From the NCBI GenBank assembly GCA_022769545.1, contig JALEJS010000042.1:1-58992 (forward strand): DNA of 58,992 nt, given 5' to 3'. Under the pieces are notes generated by a model. That model worked only from the letters and a program-made list of their open reading frames with translations, was not told where the DNA came from and made no database searches. The position numbers and the translations under genes were made by a program. Shown piece by piece: positions 36,087-45,505 of the stretch. How positions within the stretch are numbered: the stretch's first letter is position 1; every line of letters starts with the position of its first letter. Source of the stretch: Blautia sp. Its GTDB lineage: Bacteria; Bacillota; Clostridia; Lachnospirales; Lachnospiraceae.

Positions 36087-37577
36087 TTACAGATTTCTGA
36101 TAAACCGCATAAATCTTTCCCGGCCAGCCTCATCACACTTGTACACGCCGGCATCCTCCAGAACATGTACAAATACCTTTCCGATTTCCTGCTGCAGGAT
36201 CTGATGGACATTCTCTCTTGTAATATTCTCATAGGAAGGCAGAAATTCTGCTGCCCAGTCTGCGTGCTTCCGGATCTTTTCATTGGACGTAATATCTCTG
36301 TTTTCCAGAATATATTCCTCCAGCAGCTCCATCTCCTCCTTCAGACGGGCAGGAAGGACTGCCAGTCCCATCACTTCGATCAGACCGATGTTTTCCTTTT
36401 TAATATGGTGATACTGCGCATGGGGATGATAAACGCCGAGCGGATGTTCCTCTGTGGTTATATTATTCCGAAGCGTGAGGTCCAGCTCATACACCTCGTC
36501 CACCTTTCTGGCAATCGGCGTAATGGTATTATGCGGCTCACCGTCTGTCTCTGCAAAGATGAATGCCTCCTCGTCTGTATAGCTTCTCCAGACCTCAAGT
36601 ACATGGGTCGCCAGATCGATCAGGCGCTTTTCGTCTTTGTGACGGATTCGCAGAACCGACAACGGCCATTTTACAATTCCTGCTTCCACATCCTCATAAC
36701 CCGGAATGGAAACATGCTTTTCAATGGGCGCTTTTGCCATGGCAAAGGTATAATGTCCTCCCTGGAAATGATCATGACTTAAAATGGAACCGCCCACGAT
36801 GGGAAGGTCCGCGTTGGAGCCCAGGAAATAATGCGGGAACTGCTTCACAAAATCAAACAGCTTGATAAAGGCACTCCGGTCAATTTTCATCGGTGTATGC
36901 TGTCCGTTGAAGACAATGCAATGCTCATTGTAATAAACATACGGCGAGTACTGGAAGCCCCAGGCGCTGTCATTTACGGTAATCGGAATGATTCTGTGGT
37001 TCTCCCGGGCCGGATGGTTCGTCCTTCCCGCATAGCCCTCATTTTCCATGCAGAGAAGACATTTTGGATAGCTGGAGGCTTTCGCCAGCTTTGCTGCGGC
37101 AATGGCTCTCGGATCCTTCTCCGGCTTGGAAAGATTGATCGTAATATCTATCTTGCCATACACACTGTCTGCCGTCCATTTCTGATCTTTCTTCACGCGA
37201 TAACGGCGGATGTAATCACTGTCCTGACTCAGTTTGTAGAAATAATCGGTGGCTTTTTCCGGATCCTCTTTGTATCTTTTCCAGAATTCTGCCTGAACCT
37301 GTGCCGGTCTGGGCATGAGACAGTTCATCAGCTTTGTGTCAAGCAGATCCCGGTATACAATGCTGTCCTCGATCATTCCACGGCTTACCGCCTCATCCAG
37401 AAGCTCCCGCAGCGTTTCCTCCAGATCTATTTCCTCCGGCATCTCATCCGGCTGCACATACTCATCCTCCCCAAATATATCCAGCAGAAGATTTACGGTG
37501 TAATTCTTCTCACACGCAGGAGTCAATCCTGTACGAATCCCGTATTCTACCAGTTTGCCAATGCTTTTGCTTAACAT
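36087..37577 (-). CDS. galT: Galactose-1-phosphate uridylyltransferase (type 2)
   Basis: The 496-residue Leloir-pathway enzyme moves UMP between UDP-glucose and galactose 1-phosphate. The active-site pair lies in SHDHFQGGHY (around residue 270), where the second His is the nucleophile; YASSYPKCLLCMENEG-like and HYFLGSNADLP regions fit the long Firmicutes type-2 family. GGAGGAGAAAAG precedes the ATG. galK and galE are not in the window. It sits 53 bp after the 815-residue exported protein gene and may share its transcript. Confidence 0.93.
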   Translation of the reverse strand: MLSKSIGKLVEYGIRTGLTPACEKNYTVNLLLDIFGEDEYVQPDEMPEEIDLEETLRELLDEAVSRGMIEDSIVYRDLLDTKLMNCLMPRPAQVQAEFWKRYKEDPEKATDYFYKLSQDSDYIRRYRVKKDQKWTADSVYGKIDITINLSKPEKDPRAIAAAKLAKASSYPKCLLCMENEGYAGRTNHPARENHRIIPITVNDSAWGFQYSPYVYYNEHCIVFNGQHTPMKIDRSAFIKLFDFVKQFPHYFLGSNADLPIVGGSILSHDHFQGGHYTFAMAKAPIEKHVSIPGYEDVEAGIVKWPLSVLRIRHKDEKRLIDLATHVLEVWRSYTDEEAFIFAETDGEPHNTITPIARKVDEVYELDLTLRNNITTEEHPLGVYHPHAQYHHIKKENIGLIEVMGLAVLPARLKEEMELLEEYILENRDITSNEKIRKHADWAAEFLPSYENITRENVHQILQQEIGKVFVHVLEDAGVYKCDEAGRERFMRFIRNL

Positions 37578-37630
37578 CTTTTCTCCTCCTTCAATCGTCT
37601 GTTTTTTGTCAGCTATTTACACTTTCCATA

Positions 37631-40078
37631 TCAGTAATTTGCATTTTCCATATAAGAAAGAAATACATTTCCGGCCTTTTCAAAAAGCTCCGTGCTGTCA
37701 TTCATACCGTACGGCTTTGTTTCTCCCGTTTTCGGATCATACAGATAAGTGTTGTATTCATCATATCCGATCATGATCACGCAGCTGTCCGCTCCGGTTT
37801 TTGCCAGAACCGGTCTCTGCGCACTCACCTCATACAGTACGCTGTCCAGTGTGCATCCGGTCAGATCCAGGATCACGCCCTCTTCTCCCAGCGCTTTCTG
37901 GATCTGCTCCTGGTCAAATACTCCGGTCCGCATTGCCTCCGGAATATCCTCCAGATTCATCTGATAATGGGTCTTTTTATTTCCCCTCTCCCAGACATAC
38001 TGCTGTGCACGGTTCAGTACGACACCAAACTGCTCATCTGCCCGCTGTATTGCTTTGGCGGGATCTGTGTGAACACTGTCCAGACCTCCGAAGGCATATA
38101 CATAATAAATATTCTCCTCCGGAATCTGCGTGTCCAGAGTGATCTCCCGATCCTCCACACTGCGCATTTTTGCCAGAATAATCAGTGGTTCCTCCGAAAG
38201 CGGATCCTCCTCAAAGGCCAGACGGATCTGTGTCCCTGCCTTTTCGCCGGAAACCAGCTCTATCGTCACCTGATTTGCCGCCGCCTTCTGATTGTTCATG
38301 ATATTATCTTTTTTCCGGTAAACATATGTATTTCCATCCTTTGCAGAAAGCTCAAATTCCATAAGCGTTTCCCCGATGGAAATATCGGTAATATACAGCC
38401 CGTCCTGATGATATTCCTTCTTCACCGTGCCGTCAAAGCCTTCAATATACATTGTGGTCACGCCTTCACGTACCCTTCCGTTGTCATCGGTAAGAACATC
38501 CTCGTCATTCAGCACGCCGTAGATCAGGTCCTCATTCATAAAACCGAAGGTCCGAAGCTGCTGCCCGGTCTCCGGTGTGATCCGTCTGGTCTCCAGTGTG
38601 TCAAAATCGATTTCCTTAATGCAGCCCGCGTCTTCTCCCTCCTGTACCAGCCAGGCGGCATGGGCATTGGTATCGGACACCACAAAATTTTCATTCAGGA
38701 TTCCCTCATCCAGAATCTTATAGCTTCCATTCTCGATCTCCACCAGATACAGCTTCTGCGCAAACAGAAGGAACAGTGCATTATCGCTGCTCACATAGGA
38801 CAGGGTTCCCAGATCCGCATTCAGAAATTCCGGCGATTCCGTACTCGGAATAAACACCCTTTCCTCCACAACATTCTGATCACTGCTGTAATGATATACA
38901 CAGACCCCGCTGTAGCCCTCATGGCTGCCCCGGTTCATATATCCATACAGAACAAAGTCCACATCTCCGTTTTCCTGCACACGTATGATCTTGATATCGT
39001 GCTCCTGCCTGGAATCACGGAAATCTCCGTTCTCATCTTTCCGGAAAGAAAAGATACGGACCAGCTTGCTGTTGCCCGGCTCATAGGTCCACAAATCTCC
39101 CTGCCGCACAAATGCAGTCACCGATGCGTCCTCATTGGTCATATAATTTACATCTCTGCTTCCCACGCCCAGAAGCAGACCGCTCTCCGATATCACAGAT
39201 GCATCCGGATTAAAAACCTGTGCTGCCGAACGGTTAAAATTCAGAAGACGGATTCTTGTCTCGTCATAACGAAGACGGTAAAATTCTGTCACGTCATAAA
39301 TCAGCAGTTCCCCGCTGCTGTCCTTCGCACTGATCTGATACTGCAAAGAGATGCTTCCGGTCGTCTCATTGATATCCTTGATGACCGGAATCCCTTTTTT
39401 ATAAATCTGCGGTTTCAGATTTCCCCAGCTGACCTGTGATAATGTGGAATGGATCGTGATATTGGAAAAATTCGTCGCTGAGCTTTCTTCCGGTTCCAGA
39501 TAACTGGCCAGATCATCCGCCGTAGCCTTATCCATACATTTCTCATAGAAGCTCTGCACAAACCGTACATAGTCTCCCGCATTCAGATTCGGTCTGGAAA
39601 TGACCCTGGTATAATAATAGGCGTCCCCCTTGTTCGTCTCCAGGTAGATCTGCATGGAATATTCCTGATTCATAAACAGATCACTGCTGATCTCAATGGT
39701 TGTCCGCAAATATCCTTCGGACTCTTTCAGCGATTTTATTTTTTTGTTTTCGATGACCTTACTTCCGTCAGAGGTCCGGATCTCATAGGAAAGACTGCTC
39801 ACCTTTGTCTCATACGGATTGACCACCACCGTCAGTGTTTTCGTGGTATCCAGAGGTGTCAGACTGTCCCTGGTAAAATCCACCTGCATTGGCTGACGAT
39901 AGCCGTACATCCGGTTTGCCAGTGTCCCGTCAAACTCGATCATCACCTCCGGAAGTGTGGGATTGTTCATGTCGGACCGGTCATCCGTTGTCTCATTGTT
40001 CAAAAGAAGTGCCGTCCCTGCCACCCCCAGTACAAAAACCAGAAACAGGACAGCTGCTCTTCGCAAAAATTTCTTCAT
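37631..40078 (-). CDS. Large exported Lachnospiraceae protein with C39-like tail
   Basis: The 815-residue protein has a signal anchor (about 7-26), a large mainly beta extracytoplasmic part, and a C-terminal region near 735-805 (LDLTGCTLDSVLYEVSAQRPVLAKTG ... VIMIGYDEYNTYLYDPKTGET) that looks like a peptidase_C39-type fold; the catalytic Cys and His are not obvious, so it may be inactive. ATG overlaps the upstream methyltransferase stop by 4 bp (ATGA), indicating coupling. I do not recognise the central part and its function is unknown. Confidence 0.65.
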   Translation of the reverse strand: MKKFLRRAAVLFLVFVLGVAGTALLLNNETTDDRSDMNNPTLPEVMIEFDGTLANRMYGYRQPMQVDFTRDSLTPLDTTKTLTVVVNPYETKVSSLSYEIRTSDGSKVIENKKIKSLKESEGYLRTTIEISSDLFMNQEYSMQIYLETNKGDAYYYTRVISRPNLNAGDYVRFVQSFYEKCMDKATADDLASYLEPEESSATNFSNITIHSTLSQVSWGNLKPQIYKKGIPVIKDINETTGSISLQYQISAKDSSGELLIYDVTEFYRLRYDETRIRLLNFNRSAAQVFNPDASVISESGLLLGVGSRDVNYMTNEDASVTAFVRQGDLWTYEPGNSKLVRIFSFRKDENGDFRDSRQEHDIKIIRVQENGDVDFVLYGYMNRGSHEGYSGVCVYHYSSDQNVVEERVFIPSTESPEFLNADLGTLSYVSSDNALFLLFAQKLYLVEIENGSYKILDEGILNENFVVSDTNAHAAWLVQEGEDAGCIKEIDFDTLETRRITPETGQQLRTFGFMNEDLIYGVLNDEDVLTDDNGRVREGVTTMYIEGFDGTVKKEYHQDGLYITDISIGETLMEFELSAKDGNTYVYRKKDNIMNNQKAAANQVTIELVSGEKAGTQIRLAFEEDPLSEEPLIILAKMRSVEDREITLDTQIPEENIYYVYAFGGLDSVHTDPAKAIQRADEQFGVVLNRAQQYVWERGNKKTHYQMNLEDIPEAMRTGVFDQEQIQKALGEEGVILDLTGCTLDSVLYEVSAQRPVLAKTGADSCVIMIGYDEYNTYLYDPKTGETKPYGMNDSTELFEKAGNVFLSYMENANY

Positions 40079-41254
40079 CGTATTATTGATTCTCCCTTTT
40101 GCAGGCTGTCATTCTCCGGATACAGCAATCGTTCCAGAGTCGGCCGGACATGCAGTGCTTCCATCATATCCTGCCGGTCTTTTTTATCTTTTTTCCGCCC
40201 CGTTTTCACTGCCCGGATCAGAATATTTTTCGGCGTATGCTCCATATCGATAAATTCCAGAAGCTGCGTTTCATATCCCATTTCTTCCAGCAGATTTGCC
40301 CGGATCCCGTCTGTGATCAGAGCGGACATCCGTTCCTTCAGGATGCCGTATTTCAGAACCGGTGCCAGCACATCACTGTCTATCTGCCGGTTCAGCTCAT
40401 GCTGACAGCAGGGAACAGACAGAATGACCTGTGCTCCCCATCCGACAGCTTTTGCCAGGGCATGATCCGTGGCCGTATCGCATGCATGCATGCAGCGTCA
40501 CAACCATATCCACTGCCCGGACCCCTTCATACTGCGCAATATCCCCCTGAAGGAAGCAAAGCTTATCATAATGGTACTTTTTCGCAAGCTCATTGCATTT
40601 TCGAATCACATCTTCCTTCAGATCCAGACCGATGATGCGCACATCCATCGCCTTCAATTCCCGGAAATAATAGTACAGGGCAAAGGTAAGATACGATTTT
40701 CCGCAGCCAAAATCCAGTATCGTTATTTCCCTCTCTCTGGACAGTCTGGGAAGAATATCTTCCACAAATTCCAGAAACCGGTTGATCTGCCGGAATTTGT
40801 CATACCTTGCGGAAATGACCTTTCCTTCCTTCGTCATGACACCAAGGTCCACCAGAAACGGTACCGGAATCCCTTCTTTCAGAATATAATTCTTTATCCG
40901 GTTATGGGTGAGCATCCGGACCGGTTCTGTCTGCGCATGCTGCTTTCTCCGGATGGTGACCTTACCCTTTTTGCTTACCAGCACAGTGCCGTCCATCCTT
41001 CTTCCCTGCGTCTGCAGCTGTCCGAATTCCGACATCGTATTTACCAGCCAGGGAATCAGATTCTCTCTGGCAAAATTGCGGTGAAAAACCTTTGTTCCCT
41101 CATCCCAGGCTGCCTGATAGGAAATATCCCCTTTCAGAATGACCGGACGGATCCGGATCCTGGATGGTCCTTCCCCCTTCCTGCGGCCGCTGACGATGAT
41201 CTGTTTTAAGTCTTCATGGATCTGTTCTTCCAGAAATTCACGTAATGTTTCCAT
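40075..41254 (-). pseudogene. SAM-dependent methyltransferase broken by a 4-bp repeat expansion
   Basis: Two frames join into one methyltransferase: the first part ends VDMVVTLHACM..., the second begins HACDTATDHALAKAVGWGAQVILSVPCCQHELN. Between them, GCATGCATGCATGC (40480-40493) has one ATGC unit too many; removing 4 bp gives a 391-codon frame. SAM motif I is DFGCGKSYLTFALYYYF; PCCQHE is typical of the Methyltransf_32 family (rRNA or small-RNA methylation is a guess). The next gene's start overlaps the end of this frame. The tetranucleotide tract is a likely slippage site, so it could be reversible or an assembly error. Confidence 0.8.
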
Positions 41255-41294
41255 CTTTTTTCATATCGGCGAACGGATTCGCCCTGCTGTCCCT

Positions 41295-41663
41295 TCAGTA
41301 ATATTTTCGGCACCTGTGTCTTCTGCATCTCCTTCTGGAAATTTCATGATGGAGAAGTACCTCGATCAGCTCATCCAGATATCCCGGCGCAATCTCCTGT
41401 GACTGTGCCTGCGGCATCACTTCCTCCCGGATCTGACGGCACAGGCGGCGCATCATCAGGCGATCCGGATACTGATCGTAAATGCGGCTCCCCTCATAGT
41501 CCAGAAGCTGACAGTGCTCTTCCACCTTTTCCTGAATTTTCTGTGCAATTTCCGGATAATTGGATTTCATTCTCCGGAATTCCTCTTCCTGCTTTCTCTC
41601 CCCGTCATAAAGCAACGGATCTGCATATGCTATGTGAAACGGATAATATTTTTCATAAAACAT
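41295..41663 (-). CDS. Small conserved hypothetical protein
   Basis: The 122-residue protein (MFYEKYYPFHIAYADPLLYDGERKQEEEFRRMKS...) is charged and helical, with an Arg/His/Cys-rich C-terminus (RRRCRRHRCRKYY). No membrane helix or enzyme motif is visible. Start at ATG 41663 with AAGGGG nine bases upstream; a GTG 12 bp earlier is an alternative. It lies between mtnN and the methyltransferase in a leftward group, and I do not recognise its family. Confidence 0.6.
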   Translation of the reverse strand: MFYEKYYPFHIAYADPLLYDGERKQEEEFRRMKSNYPEIAQKIQEKVEEHCQLLDYEGSRIYDQYPDRLMMRRLCRQIREEVMPQAQSQEIAPGYLDELIEVLLHHEISRRRCRRHRCRKYY

Positions 41664-41731
41664 CACGGTCCGCACCCCTTCTTCATCCTATGTTATCAGT
41701 ATATGCGAAAAAGGGATTTCGGTCCGCACCT

Positions 41732-42430
41732 CTATAATTCTTTTAAAATTCCCTCGGCCAGTCTTACGCTGTGCCGGATCGCCAGCGCCTCAAACGTGCC
41801 GTAATCCATATTGGCACTGTCATCTGCCTTGTCTGAAATAGCCCGGATGATCAGAAACGGAATATTGTTCAGATAAGCTGCCTGCCCGATGGCCGCACCT
41901 TCCATTTCCACTGCACATCCGCCGAAATTGGTAATGATTTCTTCCTTTACCTTCCGGTCTGAAATAAACTGGTCTCCGGAATTGATTCTTCCCTCAAATA
42001 CGTGAATGTCGGGATTTACTTCCTTGCAAACCATTGCCGCAATGCTCCTCAGATGGCTGTCCGCCATGAAAGAAAAAGAATTCATCCGCGGAATCTGTCC
42101 TTTCGGATATCCGAACCCGGTGGCATCCATATCATGCTGCACCACGTCTGTGGACAGTACAATGTCTCCGATATTGATATCCTTATTCAGGCTTCCTGCA
42201 ATACCGGTATTAATGATCGCATCCACCTGATATTCGTCTGCCAGGATCTGCGTACAGATTCCTGCATTCACCTTACCGATGCCGGACTGCACCACAACTA
42301 CATCCTTTCCGTTTAACGTTCCATGATAAAAATCCATGGCTGCTCTGGTGGCGATGGTTACCTGTTCCATATGTTCTTTGAGCATCTGCACTTCTTCTGC
42401 CATTGCTCCGATAATACCAATTCTGTTCAT
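41732..42430 (-). CDS. mtnN: 5'-methylthioadenosine/S-adenosylhomocysteine nucleosidase
   Basis: The 232-residue enzyme clears SAH and MTA, by-products of methylation and polyamine synthesis. Motifs: IGIIGAMAEEVQMLKEHM at the start, QSGIGKVNAG, and the catalytic VEMEGAAIGQAAYLNNIPFLIIRAISDKAD with Glu and Asp. ATG 42430 follows AGAGGAG. Its neighbours include a methyltransferase gene, so removal of the SAH product is a sensible partner role. Confidence 0.94.
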   Translation of the reverse strand: MNRIGIIGAMAEEVQMLKEHMEQVTIATRAAMDFYHGTLNGKDVVVVQSGIGKVNAGICTQILADEYQVDAIINTGIAGSLNKDINIGDIVLSTDVVQHDMDATGFGYPKGQIPRMNSFSFMADSHLRSIAAMVCKEVNPDIHVFEGRINSGDQFISDRKVKEEIITNFGGCAVEMEGAAIGQAAYLNNIPFLIIRAISDKADDSANMDYGTFEALAIRHSVRLAEGILKEL

Positions 42431-42590
42431 CTGTTCTCCTCTTGTCTTCACGGGAACACGGCCGCGGCAGCTCCTGCCGGCAAGGCCTTCTCCCGGTTGT
42501 CTGTAAATATTTATCGTTTTATCGTTTTCCGGCCTGAGCACTCCGGCATTTCGGTTCCCTTTGTTCACCGCAGTCTCCGGCCATGACCTT

Positions 42591-42642
42591 ATTATAACAA
42601 ATAATATTTGTTGTGGAAACTTTTTTTCATCTTTGCTATAAT
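42591..42642. promoter_or_regulatory. Divergent promoter region of mtnN and the TSCPD gene
   Basis: The 42431-42820 gap has no gene. It contains a leftward TATAAT (42596-42591), a rightward TATAAT (42637-42642) and, between them, the palindrome ACAAATAATATTTGT (42597-42611), a candidate operator for both directions. Further right are only a small hairpin (AACGCC/GGCGTT near 42679) and the leader of the TSCPD gene. Confidence 0.45.
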
Positions 42643-42820
42643 GAACTGCAGAATCGGAGATTCGAAGATATTCAGGAACGCCTCCGGCGTTTCTGCGCGG
42701 CGTTGCCGAATGAAATTTCCGCTGACCGCGCCTGCGATCCACCCTAAGATGTGGCGCAGTATCATACGGATCTCACCGGTTTCAGAATATAAACAGAATA
42801 TAAAATGGAGGAATCAGATC

Positions 42821-43066
42821 ATGTTATATAAAACGAAAGGTGTCTGTGCGCAGGCGATTGAATTCGAAATGGATGACGCAAAGAAGATCCATGATGTGAA
42901 GTTTATCGGAGGCTGCTCCGGAAACACGCAGGGTATCGCCAGGCTTGTTGAGGGTATGGATGCTGAGGAAGTGATCCGCCGCCTGGAGGGAATCCAGTGT
43001 GGATTTAAACCCACTTCCTGTCCGGATCAGCTGACAAAAGCGATCCGCGAAGCCCTGACACAGTAA
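42821..43066 (+). CDS. TSCPD-domain protein (TIGR03905-like)
   Basis: The 81-residue protein holds the TSCPD motif at its end (CGFKPTSCPDQLTKAI) and GGCSGNTQGIARL, the pattern of a small family related to the C-terminal domain of adenosylcobalamin-dependent ribonucleotide reductase. The free-standing form has no proven role; the Cys residues suggest metal or redox function. GGAGG lies 9 bp before the ATG. It is divergent from mtnN. Confidence 0.8.
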   Translation: MLYKTKGVCAQAIEFEMDDAKKIHDVKFIGGCSGNTQGIARLVEGMDAEEVIRRLEGIQCGFKPTSCPDQLTKAIREALTQ

Positions 43067-43077
43067 GAAAAAGGACC

Positions 43078-43476
43078 GGTTCGTTCTTTGCCCTGCAGAC
43101 AGCTGACGGATTTTTAAGGCTTTGCAGGTATGACGGCGCTGCGGCTCAGTGTCTTCATACGCCCCTATTCGTCAGGAGATAAAGAATAAAATTCTTCAGA
43201 CGCTCACAATTTTAACAGCCACCTGCTGAGCAGGGCTGTGATGTATGATTTCTGCGGTCCTGTACCTAACTCGCTTCGCTCGGCAGAGGACGGACCGCAG
43301 TGCATCACAGCCTGCCTGCTCCGGGTGGCTGTAACAAATTGCTCGCATAGTCTGGAGAATTTTTATTCTTTATCTCCCTGACGTAAGCCGGGCGTTCACA
43401 AATTCAGCTCGGGCAGCTGCCTGTCCTTGAAGCGTCAAACTCAAAAATCCGTGCAGCTGCGCATGGAAAGAACGAA
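43078..43476. repeat. 400-bp imperfect palindrome (giant hairpin element 2)
   Basis: Nested arms pair across 43261-43291: 43078-43089 with 43465-43476, CAGCTGACGGATTTTTAAG (43101-43119) with 43437-43455, 43171-43201 with 43350-43382, GGCTGTGATG (43234-43243) with 43303-43312, and CTGCGGTCC (43252-43260) with 43292-43300. The loop holds CTAACTCGCTTCGCTCGG, close to the loop motif of element 1. It lies between the TSCPD stop and a possible leftward short frame of about 75 codons (43597-43370) that I cannot support. It may be a MITE-like or structured-RNA element. Confidence 0.75.
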
Positions 43477-43700
43477 TCGGCACCTTCTCAACCGGTCCCA
43501 CACAGACTCCGCACATTTCTTTTACAGATGGTTCCTGAACCGCTTCTTCCGCATAGCTGATTCTGATAGAATGGACTTTTTTCCGCATTTCTTCCAAATA
43601 TAATCCAACATTCCTTCCTCGCCCCTGGACCTCTCCTTATGGCATGGTCCACGTTTTTATGCCGCGAAAGCCGCTTTACACTGAGAGGAAGGTATGGCAG

Positions 43701-43785
43701 GCTGCATGGCCAGGCTGGCCATGCAGCTGTGCGCACATAAAAAGAACCCTCGGGGGAGCGAATCCCGAAGGTCCTTTTTTGTCTT
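43701..43785. terminator. Hairpin and terminator downstream of the 323-aa gene
   Basis: A perfect stem GCTGCATGGCC / GGCCATGCAGC (43701-43729) is followed by GAACCCTCGGG / CCCGAAGGTCC (43749-43776) with T-runs on both sides. It ends the leftward 323-residue gene and could end a rightward transcript from the palindrome. 43483-43700 holds nothing else I can support. Confidence 0.65.
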
Positions 43786-43810
43786 CTCTCTCATTTCATA
43801 CTGCGTTTTG

Positions 43811-44782
43811 TTATACCGAAAGCGGGAAATCCCGTGGAGCATCTCCCAGCCCGGAGATAAAGCATCCATTGATGCATACACCGTAATGACTTTTCAGAGA
43901 CTGATACCGGATGTACGGACTGGACAGGATCAGCTGTCCTGCCTGACTATCCGATAAATTTCCGCCGAAGATGTAATGGTAAAGTCTATCCTTCGCTTCA
44001 GAAAGTGCTCTGATAAACAGCGGATATTCTTTCTTTTCAGATGTAAGAAGAACCGCACGAATCCTGTCGCTGCAGCTGTCCCAGCATTCCGGATACTCTC
44101 TGCCCAGAATCAAAGTTCCGGTACAGATTTCTCCATCTGCAGGCAGCCTGCCGTTCAGTGCATCGCTGTCCATAAACTGCAGACAACTTGTTTCACAGTA
44201 TTCCTGTTCCCTGCCGCTCAGAGACGCGCATGTCGTATCATTGGAAATGTTCAGTTCACCCATCAGAAGATCTTCTGATGCATTGGACAGCCAGTAATCG
44301 TGAAAGATACTCAGGTATCCCTGTCTGCTCCAGAACCGCAGCATCCACGGACCAAGCATCTCTTTTCCTTCCCCGGTAAGAACCCGGACGATTCCCAAAT
44401 GCATCAGCTTCTGCCGGATCTCTTCTTCCTGTGGATTTTCCGGAAAAATCACACATCTTATCCTGTGAGAGTTCAATATCCGCCGGGTAAGACTTAACGT
44501 TTCCTCATTCCATACACCGAAAGCCAGAATGTCAATCTCTGTCTGCTTTTTGTCATCCCAGATCTCAAAGTTACAGTTTCCATTTGAAAGAAAGACGAAA
44601 TGTTTTTCTACAAAATTGTGATATAACTGATTCTGATTTAACTGATTTTGAATTAACTGATTTTGGCATTTGCATGAAAAGATCTGTACATAACAGTCAT
44701 CTTCACATGCATAAAGATTTCGAAAAAAAAGATTTTGCATTAAAAGTGACGAGACAGTCCCCCTTTTTCTGTGAATTCCCAT
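43811..44782 (-). CDS. Hypothetical protein with QNQL repeats
   Basis: The 323-residue protein has a short repeat (QNQLIQNQLNQNQL, about residues 41-54) coded by a 15-bp DNA repeat at 44623-44667, then a mixed alpha/beta region (IDILAFGVWNEETLSLTRRILNSHRIRCVIFPENPQEEEIRQKLMHLGIVRVL) of response-regulator-receiver-like look. No signal peptide or catalytic set is seen. No good Shine-Dalgarno site is found, so Met1 and Met15 are both possible starts. I do not recognise the family. Confidence 0.55.
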   Translation of the reverse strand: MGIHRKRGTVSSLLMQNLFFRNLYACEDDCYVQIFSCKCQNQLIQNQLNQNQLYHNFVEKHFVFLSNGNCNFEIWDDKKQTEIDILAFGVWNEETLSLTRRILNSHRIRCVIFPENPQEEEIRQKLMHLGIVRVLTGEGKEMLGPWMLRFWSRQGYLSIFHDYWLSNASEDLLMGELNISNDTTCASLSGREQEYCETSCLQFMDSDALNGRLPADGEICTGTLILGREYPECWDSCSDRIRAVLLTSEKKEYPLFIRALSEAKDRLYHYIFGGNLSDSQAGQLILSSPYIRYQSLKSHYGVCINGCFISGLGDAPRDFPLSV

Positions 44783-44950
44783 GCGAGCACTTCGTCATCC
44801 CTGACGGTAAGGAAGTTTACATTTGTATTTTTTCATTTTTTCTTTTGTATTTTCATCGAAATGACACCCATGCTCCGCTATTCAGTTTTCTCTTTTCAGA
44901 AAAAATCGCATGATTAGCTGTTAGGGTGATTTATAAATTTTTTTGTTATG

Positions 44951-45433
44951 TTAGTTTACCAGAATGCCTTGTGTTCTGGTTGTTGTGGATTCCTTTGTAG
45001 TTCCTTCCTTTGCCGCATGGTATGCACGCAGGCGATAATAGGAACCGCTTGGCACAATTACTGTCATGCTTCTCGTAAGACTGGTGCTGTTCAATGCAGT
45101 AAATTCCCAGTATTTGTAGGTACTGTAAACACCATCCACCTTCCGCTCTAGATACATACTCAGCCAGAGCTTGTCACATTCATGGTGTCCCTGTGTGGTA
45201 CTGGTAATACTCACCTCATTGCTGGAGACTCTTTTAATCGTGGAAATTCCACAGTTCAGATGGCTGCTTCGCGCCAGACTGGTGCTGTAGCTGATGTCCT
45301 CAGAATAATCGGCATCCGTCTCTGTACCCAGCGGATCTGTAAGATCTGCCGCCTGGGTGGACACGCCTGCTCCTGCTGTTATCATCCCTACAACCGCCAG
45401 AACTATGAGTTTTTTCAACACTTTATTTTTCAT
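44951..45433 (-). CDS. DUF6147-like secreted protein
   Basis: The 160-residue protein has a signal peptide ending around A-Q-A-A (residue 29), then a compact beta domain (SSHLNCGISTIKRVSSNEVSITSTTQGHHECDKLWLSMYLER ... GSYYRLRAYHAAKEG). I recall this pattern as DUF6147. Start at ATG 45433 with GGAGGTG 6 bp upstream. It follows the DUF4367 gene by 72 bp and could be a target or partner of that sigma/membrane system, which is inference. Function unknown. Confidence 0.7.
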   Translation of the reverse strand: MKNKVLKKLIVLAVVGMITAGAGVSTQAADLTDPLGTETDADYSEDISYSTSLARSSHLNCGISTIKRVSSNEVSITSTTQGHHECDKLWLSMYLERKVDGVYSTYKYWEFTALNSTSLTRSMTVIVPSGSYYRLRAYHAAKEGTTKESTTTRTQGILVN

Positions 45434-45505
45434 CGCATTCACCTCCTCCATCAGATGTAAAGCTCCTTACATCTGATATACGAACGTAATGCCAAAATAT
45501 CACAC

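Noticed and set aside
37334..39439. 701-codon plus-strand frame opposite galT and the 815-residue gene
   Set aside because: It spans the junction of two real genes on the other strand and has a His/Cys/Ile-biased composition typical of an antisense shadow.
43370..43597. 75-codon minus-strand frame inside the giant palindrome
   Set aside because: It uses palindrome sequence and has no good ribosome site; I left it as part of the repeat, but conservation was not tested.
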